A stretch of DNA of 64,000 nt, from positions 26,307 through 90,306 of the forward strand of contig NZ_JACEHH010000037.1 of the NCBI RefSeq assembly GCF_014154935.1, written 5' to 3'. The notes under the pieces were generated by a model. The model saw only the letters and a program-made list of their open reading frames with translations, was not told the origin of the DNA and searched no databases. Each line of letters starts with the position of its first letter. The first letter of the stretch is position 1. Source of the DNA: Stieleria mannarensis. Lineage in GTDB: Bacteria > Planctomycetota > Planctomycetia > Pirellulales > Pirellulaceae. Position numbers and translations under genes: made by a program. This document shows positions 1 to 8,765 of the stretch, one piece after another.

Positions 1-1158
1 GCCGGCCATCGCCAAACAATCCTGACGCGTCGTGTCCGCATTGGACTCGTATTCCAGGTGTTCCAGCACGGTCCGCCGATCATCCAGGCTGGTGTAGACG
101 TGTTGGGCATACGTGCCCAGCTCGGTCGCGTGGCCCCATTTAATCGTCCCGTTGATCGGTTCGAGTGAATCGACCAGCGTCCGCAACAGCGTCGTTTTCC
201 CTTGGCCATTATCGCCGACGATCGCAGCCCGCTGGCCGTGTTCGATTTCCAGCGAAATGTTCTCGGCGACGGTGTGGCCCGGGTAACCGATCGCAAGCTC
301 TTCGGTTCGCATCACCGTGCCCTGGCGCGGATTGACGCGTGGGGCACGGATGTGTACGGTCGGCTCGTCGACTTCCACTTCGCTGGTCTGCAAGCGTTCC
401 AACTGCTTGGCCTTGCTGCGCGCCTGGCTGGCGGTGGACGCGTTGGCCCGGTTCTTTTCGATGAACCGTTGCAGCTGTTTTTGTTTGGCGATGACGGTTG
501 CGTTGACGCGGCGATCGTGCTCACGACGTTCTTCGCGGAACTCCAAAAACCGGTCGATCTTGCCGGGGTACATTGTCAGCTTGCCGCGCGAAAGCTCCAA
601 CGTTTGCGAGCAGGTCGCTTTCAAAAACGCTCGGTCGTGGCTGACGATCAAGGCCGCTTTGTTGAACGTCCGTAGAAAGTGCTCCAACAGAATCTGGGTT
701 CGCAGGTCCAGGAAGTTGGTCGGCTCGTCCAGCATCAACAGGTTGGGGTCGTTCAACAGCAACGCCGCCAATTTGACCCGCGTCTGCCAGCCCCCGGAAA
801 GCGATTTCACCGGACCATTGAGGTAGTCCCCCTTGAGTTCGAATTGGCCGGCGACTTCGCCGCACCGCCAATCCGGCTGGCAACTTTCCCGCATCAAGAA
901 GTCCAACGCCGACTCGCCCGGTTGAAACGGGTCGTGCTGGCGGAGGTAACCGATCCGCAGCGAGGGATGGTGGATGACCTCGCCCTGTTCAAGTTCCTCG
1001 TCGCCCAGGAGCGCTCGCAAGAACGTACTTTTCCCGGCACCGTTGCGGCCGATAAAGCCGACTTTCACGTCATCGACCAAGGATACGTCGGCACCATCGA
1101 GCAGGACTTGGTCGCCGAATCGCTTGTGGGCGTTTCGGACTTGGATCAATACGGCCAT
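1..1158 (-). CDS. ABC-F family ATPase, 3' part cut by window edge
   Basis: I translated this gene from the ATG at 1158 towards the left edge; 386 codons are present and no stop is reached. Two ATP-binding modules are visible. The first has Walker A GRNGAGKST, signature LSGGW and Walker B LLMLDEPTN, and the second has Walker A GDNGQGKTT just before the edge. Between them lies a basic, helical linker (QRFIEKNRANASTASQARSK), which is the interdomain linker typical of ABC-F proteins. There are no membrane segments. ABC-F proteins are soluble ATPases acting on ribosomes (translation factors or ribosome protection); they are not transporters. Which subfamily this is (Uup, YheS/EttA-like or a resistance type) cannot be settled without the C-terminus. 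It is the last visible gene of the minus-strand run from 8.5 kb. Confidence 0.9.
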   Translation of the reverse strand, partial: MAVLIQVRNAHKRFGDQVLLDGADVSLVDDVKVGFIGRNGAGKSTFLRALLGDEELEQGEVIHHPSLRIGYLRQHDPFQPGESALDFLMRESCQPDWRCGEVAGQFELKGDYLNGPVKSLSGGWQTRVKLAALLLNDPNLLMLDEPTNFLDLRTQILLEHFLRTFNKAALIVSHDRAFLKATCSQTLELSRGKLTMYPGKIDRFLEFREERREHDRRVNATVIAKQKQLQRFIEKNRANASTASQARSKAKQLERLQTSEVEVDEPTVHIRAPRVNPRQGTVMRTEELAIGYPGHTVAENISLEIEHGQRAAIVGDNGQGKTTLLRTLVDSLEPINGTIKWGHATELGTYAQHVYTSLDDRRTVLEHLEYESNADTTRQDCLAMAG

Positions 1159-1260
1159 ACCGGCAGACAAACGGGGGGTAAGGGGGCGTGAACGAAACGC
1201 CGTTGAGGGTACCAAGCCGAGGCGGAATCGTCGACTGCCGTCAGCGACGCGCCAGGATCA

Positions 1261-1344
1261 AATGCCAGCCCGTGGCGTTAGCGAGGGGCATGTGTCGCAA
1301 CGGGGGTGATCACCGGCCGCTCGCTCACGCTTCCCGCTGGCATT
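1261..1344. repeat. Imperfect inverted repeat element, 25-bp arms
   Basis: Arm 1 is 1261-1285 (begins AATGCCAGCCCGTGGCG) and arm 2 is 1320-1344, whose reverse complement begins AATGCCAGCGGGAAGCG and ends AGCGAG like arm 1. The arms pair with about five mismatches around a 34-nt loop, and arm 1 can also fold locally (GCCA/TGGC). The element fills most of the gap between the ABC-F start and the ExbB-like stop. It is probably a dispersed REP-like hairpin, but only one copy is in the window. Confidence 0.55.
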
Positions 1345-1350
1345 GGGGCG

Positions 1351-2079
1351 TCACGACCGTTTGGGGGCCGCGACGGATTTGGCGGGGCGGCGCTTGATCG
1401 GGGCGAGGGCATGTTGGACCTGGAACGCGACGTCCGCGATCAGGGTGTCCACGCGGTTGCGGCTGACCGCATAAGCCGCCAACGCGGGGATCGCGACCAC
1501 CAGGCCGCCGACCGTCGTGACCAGCGCCTGGTAGATCCCTTCGGCCAAGTCCCCGGCGCCGGCCGCGCCGCGCGTCGTGGCAACTTGCTGGAAAGCGAAA
1601 ATCATCCCGGTCACGGTTCCCAGCAATCCGACCATCGGGGCGATGTTGCCGATCACACTCAGGTACTCGATCCGCCGCATCATCCGCGCCGACTGTTCGG
1701 CCAGTGCATCTTCGACGGCTTTTTCCACGCCCTGCCAGCCGTAGTCGACTTCCGCGATCCCCGACAGCAACACCACGCTCAACACGCTCGGTTCACGCCG
1801 ACAAGCCGCATCAGCTTCGGGCAGCCGGCCGGTCAGCAACGCTTGCCGCACCGTTTCACTCAACCCTTCCGGCAAGACCTCGCCACGACGAAGCGTCATG
1901 ATTTGGTCAAACACCAGGTAGGCCGCGAGGAAGCTGAGTGAGAGCAGAACGACTAGGATGACGGCGCCGACGATGCCCCCGCTGAGCACGATGTCCAGCA
2001 AGCCTGCGCCCTCGGCCGCCGCGTCGACATCGCCTTGGGCAAGCAACACATCAAACGAGACGGGCAATCCTTGCGGCAT
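1351..2079 (-). CDS. MotA/TolQ/ExbB proton channel family protein
   Basis: This 242-residue protein has the three-helix layout of ExbB/TolQ: one membrane segment near residues 30-55, a cytoplasmic loop, then two closely spaced segments. The second contains the Gly/Pro-rich stretch NIAPMVGLLGTVTGM and the third TTVGGLVVAIPALAAYAV, both hallmarks of the family. ExbB/TolQ pentamers use the proton-motive force to drive TonB-type transport, envelope maintenance or motility. An open frame extends upstream to 2244, but I prefer the ATG at 2079, which leaves the usual short N-terminus. No ExbD/TolR partner is next to it; the neighbours are an ABC-F gene downstream and a dynamin-like GTPase upstream (217-bp gap). 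The family is clear; the partner and cargo are unknown. Confidence 0.88.
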   Translation of the reverse strand: MPQGLPVSFDVLLAQGDVDAAAEGAGLLDIVLSGGIVGAVILVVLLSLSFLAAYLVFDQIMTLRRGEVLPEGLSETVRQALLTGRLPEADAACRREPSVLSVVLLSGIAEVDYGWQGVEKAVEDALAEQSARMMRRIEYLSVIGNIAPMVGLLGTVTGMIFAFQQVATTRGAAGAGDLAEGIYQALVTTVGGLVVAIPALAAYAVSRNRVDTLIADVAFQVQHALAPIKRRPAKSVAAPKRS

Positions 2080-2183
2080 GGTTTGGCGGTGGATGAGTGT
2101 TGAAGAAGCGGTGACAGGGGAAGCCCCAGTGTAGGCGAACCGCCAGTGTAGCAGCCACGCAACTGCCGTTAAGGACAGCAGGT

Positions 2184-2280
2184 AGGAAGATTTCGGGGGT
2201 AAGAAAATGGTGAGGGTAAGAAAATGGTGAGAGGCACCATCCATTCGGGCTGGACAATTTCCCCACCCCCAAATCTTCCT
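2184..2280. repeat. Hairpin element with internal direct repeat
   Basis: Arms AGGAAGATTTCGGGGGT (2184-2200) and ACCCCCAAATCTTCCT (2265-2280) pair with one bulged base. Just inside the left arm the stretch GGTAAGAAAATGGTGAG occurs twice in a row (about 2198-2231). The element lies upstream of the ExbB-like gene and may separate it from the GTPase genes. Its form suggests a small non-autonomous repeat, not a terminator, because no U-tract follows either arm. Confidence 0.5.
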
Positions 2281-2295
2281 AACTCTCCGCCCAGG

Positions 2296-4149
2296 TTAAC
2301 ACCGGCCGGCGGAGACTAAGAATTCCGCGTCGGTCAACAGCGGGTCGTCCCAGCGGAGACGCAGCACTCGGTCCTGCTGCAATCGGGCGATCGCATCCTC
2401 GTGGCCGCGGCGAATGGCCTGCTGGGCGCGCCCGGTGCGACCGTTGGACTGGGCACTGGAGAGTGCGATCATCGCAAAGATCGCGGTGGGCAACAGCGAC
2501 AGCACCAAACTGGTGATCACCATCGCGAACTCGGGCTTGGGAAAATGTTCTAGCGGGTGTTGCGTTCCCGAAGCGTCGGACGCCGAAACGTGCATCAACG
2601 TCTCGTAACTGGCTTTCAAGTATTCACCGTAGAGCGCCACGAACGGGCCGGCCATCAACGCCCAAAAGATCAATGTTCCGATGATGGCCAAAGCGGTGGC
2701 GGTTGACGATGCGACCGCATTCTCTTCGACCGCGTCTTCGAAAATCTTTTGAGACCGTTCCTGGAGCGCGTCGATGCCGGCCAGCGAGGCGACGTGTTGT
2801 GTTTCCGAGCGCGACGAAACACGCCAATCGCCCGCGGCAAGCGATTCCGCGCCGGCTTCCTGATCGTGACGCTGCAGCAGCGCCAACTCTTCGCGAAACT
2901 GCGCCGCCAGCGGGCCCAGTCGATCGGTCACCGCGGCGGCGCTGCGACGCTGCAACCCGTCGCGGACTTCGTCGTTGGCGTTGCGCTCGGAGGTCAAACT
3001 TCGCGTCGAGGTCCAGATCGTGCTGACCAGCGACGGCAGCGAACCGGACAACGACAACAGCACGCGATCCCAGGCGCCGTGGGTCAAATTCAACACGCCC
3101 AGGATGGACCGATAGGGAAACCAGATCGCACCGGTCGACGTCAACAGTTTCAAACGCAAACGACTGCGCACCGCGGCCTGCATCGGGCCGTCGGGGCCGA
3201 CGAGCGTTTGTGCGACTTCGCCGGGCAGCTTCGTCGCCTCGTCATTCAAGCGACCGACCGCGCGGGTCAGCCCCGGCAACTCGTCGGCCAACAACGCGCT
3301 CAATGCGGATCGGAAACGACCGTCCAGTGCAGCCAGTCGCGTCGATTTGCGCCGATCGCTGTCGGGGTTGTTTTCCAACTCGATTTGCAATTGGCGGAGC
3401 AGGTCGCCGGCGGCTTGGGCGCCGATTGGTTCTTCGTCTTGGCCGCTGAGTTCAAAATCGTTGACCTGGATCGGTCGGGCGATGATGCTTTCGGGCGCCG
3501 CGGAGCGCAGGTTTGCCAGGAAGGCATCGATGTCGGCATGCAAGGCCGCATCGTCGGCGCCGATCGTGTTGATCACGGGAATGACGATCGTGCCTTCGCT
3601 CGCCACGGCAAGTGCTGATGGCGTCTGCCCTCGGATCTGATCGCGGCGGACGACCAGGACGATGGCCGAGGCCAGCGAGAGCGCCCGTCGGGCGACGTCG
3701 GCGATCCCCGGTCGATTGTCGGTCGCCCCAGGTGCGTCAACCAACATGTACGGTGTGCCGATCGGTTCCATGTCGGCGGTGGAAACTCGAATGAACCGTT
3801 CAAATCGCGGGTCCAAATCGACCGGCGGGTGCGGGCCGACCCAAACCAGATCCTCGGTCGCCTGGTCGGCATTGTTGCCGCTGCGGATCGACACAGCCGC
3901 CGGCGAACGGCGAACCAATTGACGGATCAACCAAGACTTGCCTTGCCCGGTCGCGCCGACGACCGCCAAGACCAGGGCACCGGCGGCGCGATCTTGTGAA
4001 ATCAATCGCCGCGCCCGGGCGTGTTCATCGCACAGGGCTCGGACGGCCCGCCCCGTTTCACTGTCGCCCAAGACGGAAGCCCCGGCGCGACGAACCCGAG
4101 TCAAAAATTCGTCGTCCGGGGTCACGGATGCTTCAGAAGATTCATGCAT
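2296..4149 (-). CDS. Dynamin-like GTPase with C-terminal membrane segments
   Basis: This protein of 617 residues has an N-terminal nucleotide-binding domain: P-loop GATGQGKSW (residues 65-73), a G3-type DAPG (138-141) preceded by hydrophobic residues, and NTIG (194-197) at the place of the base-reading NKxD motif. A long helical region follows, then two hydrophobic segments near residues 480-510 and 545-570, and a basic tail. This resembles bacterial dynamin-like or membrane-anchored large GTPases, which bind and remodel membranes. Its start overlaps the end of the neighbouring GTPase gene by 8 bases (4142-4149), so the two are probably translationally coupled and their products may form a hetero-oligomer. 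The degenerate G4 motif suggests altered nucleotide specificity or a regulatory partner. The assignment rests on motifs and layout only. Confidence 0.72.
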   Translation of the reverse strand: MHESSEASVTPDDEFLTRVRRAGASVLGDSETGRAVRALCDEHARARRLISQDRAAGALVLAVVGATGQGKSWLIRQLVRRSPAAVSIRSGNNADQATEDLVWVGPHPPVDLDPRFERFIRVSTADMEPIGTPYMLVDAPGATDNRPGIADVARRALSLASAIVLVVRRDQIRGQTPSALAVASEGTIVIPVINTIGADDAALHADIDAFLANLRSAAPESIIARPIQVNDFELSGQDEEPIGAQAAGDLLRQLQIELENNPDSDRRKSTRLAALDGRFRSALSALLADELPGLTRAVGRLNDEATKLPGEVAQTLVGPDGPMQAAVRSRLRLKLLTSTGAIWFPYRSILGVLNLTHGAWDRVLLSLSGSLPSLVSTIWTSTRSLTSERNANDEVRDGLQRRSAAAVTDRLGPLAAQFREELALLQRHDQEAGAESLAAGDWRVSSRSETQHVASLAGIDALQERSQKIFEDAVEENAVASSTATALAIIGTLIFWALMAGPFVALYGEYLKASYETLMHVSASDASGTQHPLEHFPKPEFAMVITSLVLSLLPTAIFAMIALSSAQSNGRTGRAQQAIRRGHEDAIARLQQDRVLRLRWDDPLLTDAEFLVSAGRC

Positions 4150-6268
4150 GTTTGGACTCGCGGGGCAGGATCCCGTTTAATTCTTGACGAAAGGCGTTGT
4201 TCATACGATAGACCGCGAGCGTCGCCCTTGCCCGGCCGTCGGAGGCGACTTTGACATTCGGCGTGGGGAACAGCACGTTGGATTGCTTGATGCGGATCGA
4301 CGGCAACGGCGAGCCGGGATCGATGCCGATTTGGTGACACAGCAAGACATAGAACATCGACATCTGTTCGACGGCGGCTTGCGTGCTGAGCGCCTGGGCG
4401 GTTTTCCCGCCGGCCCAGTAAGCAGAAAAGGCGGTCAGCCCGGCGGCGGCCAACAATTCGACGACCGACGCGTTGGCCACCAGCACGGTCGCTCCGAAAT
4501 CGACCGGCAACATCAGGACACTGCCGAACGCGGCCAGCAACGCCGCCAGGGGCGTCAGCCCGAAAGCCAACTTTTTGTGGCGTGGGATGTGCCGCCACAT
4601 CTCTTCGGCCACGTCGCGCAACTGTTCACTGTCGAACACGACGCGATCGTTTTCATCAAAGCTACGCAAGACCTCGTGCATCGCTTGGTTCCACGCCGAA
4701 GCGTCGATCGGATCGTTCTGGCCGTCGAACCAGTGGGGCAGGGTCAATGCGGCGCCGAAACGGCGCAGCGAGACATCCAGTTCTTCGGGGCTGACCAGCT
4801 GGCCGACTTTTTTCGCCTTGAATTTCTCCTTGATCGATTCGGCGTACCGTTCCGCCATCGCGGTCGGCACGTACTGTTTGAACAAGTCGGTCGCTGCTTT
4901 GGTGCGGCCTTGAATGAACGTGTTGATCCGCACGCCCCAGCGGGCATACCAGGGGGCGGCGTCACAAAACGCGTCGGCCAATTGACGCACGATGCGTTCG
5001 CTTTGGTGCATCCGAACCTCGGTGATCGCCCCGCCGGTCGTCTGCTTGGTAAACAGGTTGATCGTTGTGTCCAACAGTGTTTGTCTCGCCCGCCGGGTCA
5101 ACCGCAGCGACTTCTCGGCATCGTCTTCGACCGCCGGCAACCCGAGGTTCCAGACCGCGCGACGCAGTGCGGCATGGCGTCCCAACAAAAATCGGTCTGA
5201 CGATTCGGGGCGATCAAGTTCACGTGTCAGATGGGTCAACAACCGGTCACAACCGATTTCCGCGGGCGGGTTTTCGTCGGCTTGCGGCGAGAGTGAAAAA
5301 AAGATCGGCAGCGGATCTTCGTCGTTGTTCTCGATCACGAACTCCTTGTCTCCGTCCTTGGCCGACTTTGGAATGAACGGTTCACTCTTGGGCAATTCGA
5401 AATCGTACGCCCCGTAGACGCGCTCAACACCGAACTTGCTGGCCTGGGGCTCAAACGATTCCAGTACGTCTTCGGGCGTTTGGCCGGGACGGATCTTGTT
5501 GACGGCCAACAAACGTGGAATCCCGGGCATCAGATCCGAGATCGTTTGCAAGATGTCCCCGAGCGAGCGATCGCGGGCCATGCTGGGGGTGGAAACGACC
5601 AGAAACGCGCTGCAGAACGTCGATGCCTTGCCCAGCAATTCACGCCTCCGCTCGGGCGAACCGACACCAAACACTTCATCGGACACGATGTCGGGGCAAT
5701 CCAGCAACCCGATCCCCAGATCATCCAACGCCGGATCGGTCGCGACCAGGGGAACGCCCAGCGCGTCGACGCCGCCGCTGCGATTGTTGTATTGCTCGTG
5801 CGCCTCTTCGGGCATTTCCGCCAACAACTCGGGCGGGTGTCCGACGGCGTCGCCGAAATCATCCAGCAATAACTGCCACAGGTCGGGTTCGTCGCGCCAT
5901 TTTTGAGGCAGCCAGAGGACGAACCGGTGGGTGCCTTGACGGTTGGCGACCCCACGCAACGTTCGACGACGCCCGTGCCGGCTGAGCAAGGCGGCGACCA
6001 GGCTGGTTTTTCCGCTGTTGAGCATCCCGGCGATGGCCAAGGTCGGGTACTCGGCCAAACGGGCTCCGTGAAACACCTGACGGCCCAGCGAAATCACATC
6101 GCCGGCCAACTTCGGCTCGATGCGACGCAGCGCGGACAAGAAACTTTCGTTTCCCGGTTCGGGGTAAAGACGCTCGACGGCGGCCCGACGATCATCGTCT
6201 TCGAGTAACGCTTTCAGCCGTGGCCAGTCGACCTGGGGCGGGGATTTTCGTCGTTTGTGACCAAACAT
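4142..6268 (-). CDS. Dynamin-like large GTPase with C-terminal membrane segments
   Basis: The 708-residue product has P-loop GMLNSGKTS (81-89), DCPD as G3 (190-193) and NKIR as G4 (257-260). The P-loop follows a predicted helical region, as in dynamin-family proteins. A long helical stalk-like segment fills residues about 380-560. Two hydrophobic stretches follow near 570-630 (AFGLTPLAALLAAFGSVLML and ASVVELLAAAGLTAFSAYWA), which probably insert in the cytoplasmic membrane. The gene lies 9 bases after a membrane Ser/Thr kinase and overlaps a second, diverged GTPase gene, so all three are likely one transcript. Paired dynamin-like proteins in other bacteria act in membrane fusion, vesicle release or envelope-stress defence; the job here is unknown. 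An IMMUNITY- or YjdA-like dynamin GTPase are alternatives. Confidence 0.75.
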   Translation of the reverse strand: MFGHKRRKSPPQVDWPRLKALLEDDDRRAAVERLYPEPGNESFLSALRRIEPKLAGDVISLGRQVFHGARLAEYPTLAIAGMLNSGKTSLVAALLSRHGRRRTLRGVANRQGTHRFVLWLPQKWRDEPDLWQLLLDDFGDAVGHPPELLAEMPEEAHEQYNNRSGGVDALGVPLVATDPALDDLGIGLLDCPDIVSDEVFGVGSPERRRELLGKASTFCSAFLVVSTPSMARDRSLGDILQTISDLMPGIPRLLAVNKIRPGQTPEDVLESFEPQASKFGVERVYGAYDFELPKSEPFIPKSAKDGDKEFVIENNDEDPLPIFFSLSPQADENPPAEIGCDRLLTHLTRELDRPESSDRFLLGRHAALRRAVWNLGLPAVEDDAEKSLRLTRRARQTLLDTTINLFTKQTTGGAITEVRMHQSERIVRQLADAFCDAAPWYARWGVRINTFIQGRTKAATDLFKQYVPTAMAERYAESIKEKFKAKKVGQLVSPEELDVSLRRFGAALTLPHWFDGQNDPIDASAWNQAMHEVLRSFDENDRVVFDSEQLRDVAEEMWRHIPRHKKLAFGLTPLAALLAAFGSVLMLPVDFGATVLVANASVVELLAAAGLTAFSAYWAGGKTAQALSTQAAVEQMSMFYVLLCHQIGIDPGSPLPSIRIKQSNVLFPTPNVKVASDGRARATLAVYRMNNAFRQELNGILPRESKHA

Positions 6269-6277
6269 ATCCGGTGT

Positions 6278-8530
6278 TCAGTTCGCCGTTGATTGAGCCA
6301 GTGGACCGGCCCCTGGACTGGCCGCTGGACGTTTTTCGTTCACGGCAGTGTCACCTTGGGTGCCGTCGGCCGATGGATTCTCTTCGCTGAGCTCAAAATC
6401 GTCCAGATATGGCCCGTCGAAGATCTCGCGCCACCATAAAGCAGCGTCCGCTTGCGTCCAATGGGGACTGTCGGCACAGGCGAACAGCTCGCCGGCCAAT
6501 AGCTGTGCCGACTGGGGCCGTTTTTTCGGATCCAAATGCAGGCACCGCAGCAAGATCTTTTGAAGGTCCTTGGCCAGCGGGACGCCGACACGTCGCTCCG
6601 GTGGTTCCGGCTCCTGGTGCAGCTTTTTGGCGCAGATGTCGGTCGCCGATTCGCCGTCCAACGGTGCCGAGCCGCACAGCAGCGTGTAGCCGACCGCTCC
6701 GATCGAATAGATGTCGCTCAGGACGTCGGCCGAGGCCGCATCGCGAATCGATTCGGGCGACATGAACAGCGGCGTTCCGGTCAGCGAATCGACGCGCGTC
6801 AACTGGACCGAATCATGATCGATCTGTTTGGCCAATCCGAAGTCCAACACCTTGATCAAGTCATGGATGCCGCTCCGCGAGGTCAACAGGATGTTGGCCG
6901 GTTTGATGTCTCGGTGAATCATCCCCGCCAAGTGGGCTTCGGAGATCGAACCGCAGATCTGCAACAACAGATAAATCACACGCTCGGCCGGTTGGCGCCC
7001 GTAGTAATCGACCAGCTGTTCCAGCGAGATCCCTTCGACATACTCCATCACATAAAAAAAGGTGCCGTCGTCAGTGCGGCCGAAGTCGTAGATTTCGACG
7101 GTGTTGGGATGCATCAACCGTGCCGATAGCTGGACTTCGCGTTGGAACCGCGCCAGCGATCGCTCGGTCGCATCGGCGTTTTCGAGCACTTTGATGGCGA
7201 CCTTGCGTTCCAACAATCCGTGGGTGCCCAGATAGACCGTACCCATCCCGCCGCGTCCGATCCGCTGATGCAAATCGTATTGTCCGAGGCGTCGTTTAAG
7301 TGCTTCGACACGCCGGGCGTTGATCTCCCGCGGGCGTGTGATCCAGGCAAGTGCCAACAGAACCGCCGCGGCGACGAGCGCGGCACAAAACAACGCGAGG
7401 AAGGAATTGCGAAGGATTTGCAGCGACGCAAACGCTTCGTCGACATCCAGCTCGCTGGCGATGCCGAAATCGTATTCCGACAGCCATGTCCACGCGCCGA
7501 CCACGGGGACGCCCCGATAGCCGTTGTACCCGACGACGTTCGATCCGGTGCCGCCTCGCGTCGCGTTGTCGGCCATCAGCGTCATCGGCCACGTCGTCGG
7601 CTGGCCCGACACATCGACCTGCCTGAGAAGGTTGACGCCGGGATCGCGGACGTGAATCTTCAGCGGACTGGTTTCCCCGGGCGCCAGCAGCCCCACCTGG
7701 GACAACTGTGTTTCGAATCGGCTGCTGGAGATCATCACCGCGTGGCGATCAAAGGCATACGTCTCGCCGCTGCTGCCCATTTGAGCGACCGACAAGATCT
7801 TGCTGAACTGCTTGGACGGATCGATCATCAACGCCAAAAAACCGCTGGCCCGAAGGTCGTGCTGCAGCGGAGCGATCGCACACATGACCGCGATCGTCTC
7901 CGCACCGTTTTCCTCGTTGCCGACCTGACGTGCCGCGATTTCGAAAGGGCGTGTCACGGAGGCCTTTCCGGACGTCAATCGCTCAATCAGTTCTTTACCA
8001 AACGGAATCGCGCTGCCATTGAATCGATCATCACTTGAATCCAGTACTCCGCCCAACGGATCGATGATCGCCCAACCCAAGTAACCGGCGTTGCTCAATC
8101 GTACCGTCAGATCCCGCAAGGACTCGGTTTGGTGCGGTGGCATCGGATCGGTCAGGTTCGGATCCCGTTCCAAGATCCCGATCGCGATCGTACTCAAACT
8201 TTCATCGGCGGCATACTGCTTGGCCGTTTCCCGCTGATCGGCCAGCCACAACTGCAGCGCGTTGATGTTGGCCGCCAACACGGTTTCAAGCGAATTGCGA
8301 ATGCTGCCCCGCACACTCTCACGCACCAACCAACCGACGTACAGCGTCACGCCCAACAACACGGCAACGACGAGCGAGGCGATCAGTGGCGAAAACGGTC
8401 CGACAGGCGTTTGACGAACCACGCTCAGGATCGTCGATTGCCCCAGCCCCCGCGGCGCGCGCGGGGCCCCGTCGAGTGTTTTCCACTGCGAACGCGTCGG
8501 CGGATTGCGGCTGGTGTCGTCTCGGGCCAT
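6278..8530 (-). CDS. Receptor Ser/Thr protein kinase with dCache-like sensor domain
   Basis: The product has 750 residues from the ATG at 8530; the frame is open further up to 8767, but that part is made of intergenic repeats. Membrane segment 1 (about 47-68) and segment 2 (about 377-397) enclose a 310-residue extracytoplasmic region. Its end (GYRGVPVVGAWTWL, then FGIASELDVDEAF) is typical of double Cache small-molecule sensors. A Hanks-type kinase follows from about 417: glycine loop GRGGMGTVYLG, Lys in VAIKVL, catalytic HRDIKPANILL, DFGLA and SPES. It probably senses an external ligand and phosphorylates cytoplasmic targets. The two dynamin-like GTPases encoded immediately downstream (9-bp gap, then overlapping) are the obvious candidate substrates. 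The kinase and topology are certain; the ligand and target are inferred. Confidence 0.9.
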   Translation of the reverse strand: MARDDTSRNPPTRSQWKTLDGAPRAPRGLGQSTILSVVRQTPVGPFSPLIASLVVAVLLGVTLYVGWLVRESVRGSIRNSLETVLAANINALQLWLADQRETAKQYAADESLSTIAIGILERDPNLTDPMPPHQTESLRDLTVRLSNAGYLGWAIIDPLGGVLDSSDDRFNGSAIPFGKELIERLTSGKASVTRPFEIAARQVGNEENGAETIAVMCAIAPLQHDLRASGFLALMIDPSKQFSKILSVAQMGSSGETYAFDRHAVMISSSRFETQLSQVGLLAPGETSPLKIHVRDPGVNLLRQVDVSGQPTTWPMTLMADNATRGGTGSNVVGYNGYRGVPVVGAWTWLSEYDFGIASELDVDEAFASLQILRNSFLALFCAALVAAAVLLALAWITRPREINARRVEALKRRLGQYDLHQRIGRGGMGTVYLGTHGLLERKVAIKVLENADATERSLARFQREVQLSARLMHPNTVEIYDFGRTDDGTFFYVMEYVEGISLEQLVDYYGRQPAERVIYLLLQICGSISEAHLAGMIHRDIKPANILLTSRSGIHDLIKVLDFGLAKQIDHDSVQLTRVDSLTGTPLFMSPESIRDAASADVLSDIYSIGAVGYTLLCGSAPLDGESATDICAKKLHQEPEPPERRVGVPLAKDLQKILLRCLHLDPKKRPQSAQLLAGELFACADSPHWTQADAALWWREIFDGPYLDDFELSEENPSADGTQGDTAVNEKRPAASPGAGPLAQSTAN

Positions 8531-8573
8531 CGTCACAGTATACGAAGACGCGGCAACCGCGCGAGCCGTCACG

Positions 8574-8641
8574 GTAGCGGAAGCCGCCAAGGCTTTCGGC
8601 ACGCTCCCGCCGAGGACGAAACGCTTGGCGAGTTCGGCTAC
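8574..8641. repeat. REPIN-like inverted pair, GTAGCGGAA family, copy 1
   Basis: The left unit begins GTAGCGGAA, then a hairpin with stem GCC/GGC and loop GCCAA, then TTTCG. The right unit on the other strand begins GTAGCCGAA and has stem CTC/GCG (imperfect) and the same GCCAA loop. Two GTAG-headed hairpin units in opposite orientation are the layout of REPIN elements mobilised by RAYT transposases. The copy lies between the divergent kinase and sulfatase start codons. Confidence 0.65.
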
Positions 8642-8657
8642 AATGGCAATCCATCCG

Positions 8658-8722
8658 GTAGCGGAAGCCGCCAAGGCTTTCGGCACGCCATCGAGAACGA
8701 AACTCTTGGCGAGTTCCGCTAC
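8658..8722. repeat. REPIN-like inverted pair, GTAGCGGAA family, copy 2
   Basis: This is a second tandem copy, 16 bp after the first. Both units begin GTAGCGGAA. The left stem is GCC/GGC and the right one CTC/GAG, each around loop GCCAA and each followed by TTTCG. The stem bases differ between units but stay paired, which indicates that the local hairpins are conserved. Confidence 0.68.
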
Positions 8723-8765
8723 GATGATCTTCAAGCTCCACTCCCCACGATTCCCCACCACGTCC

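Noticed and set aside
202..1191. Plus-strand open frames opposite the ABC-F gene
   Set aside because: The minus strand encodes clear ABC motifs over this whole stretch; the plus frames are shadows.
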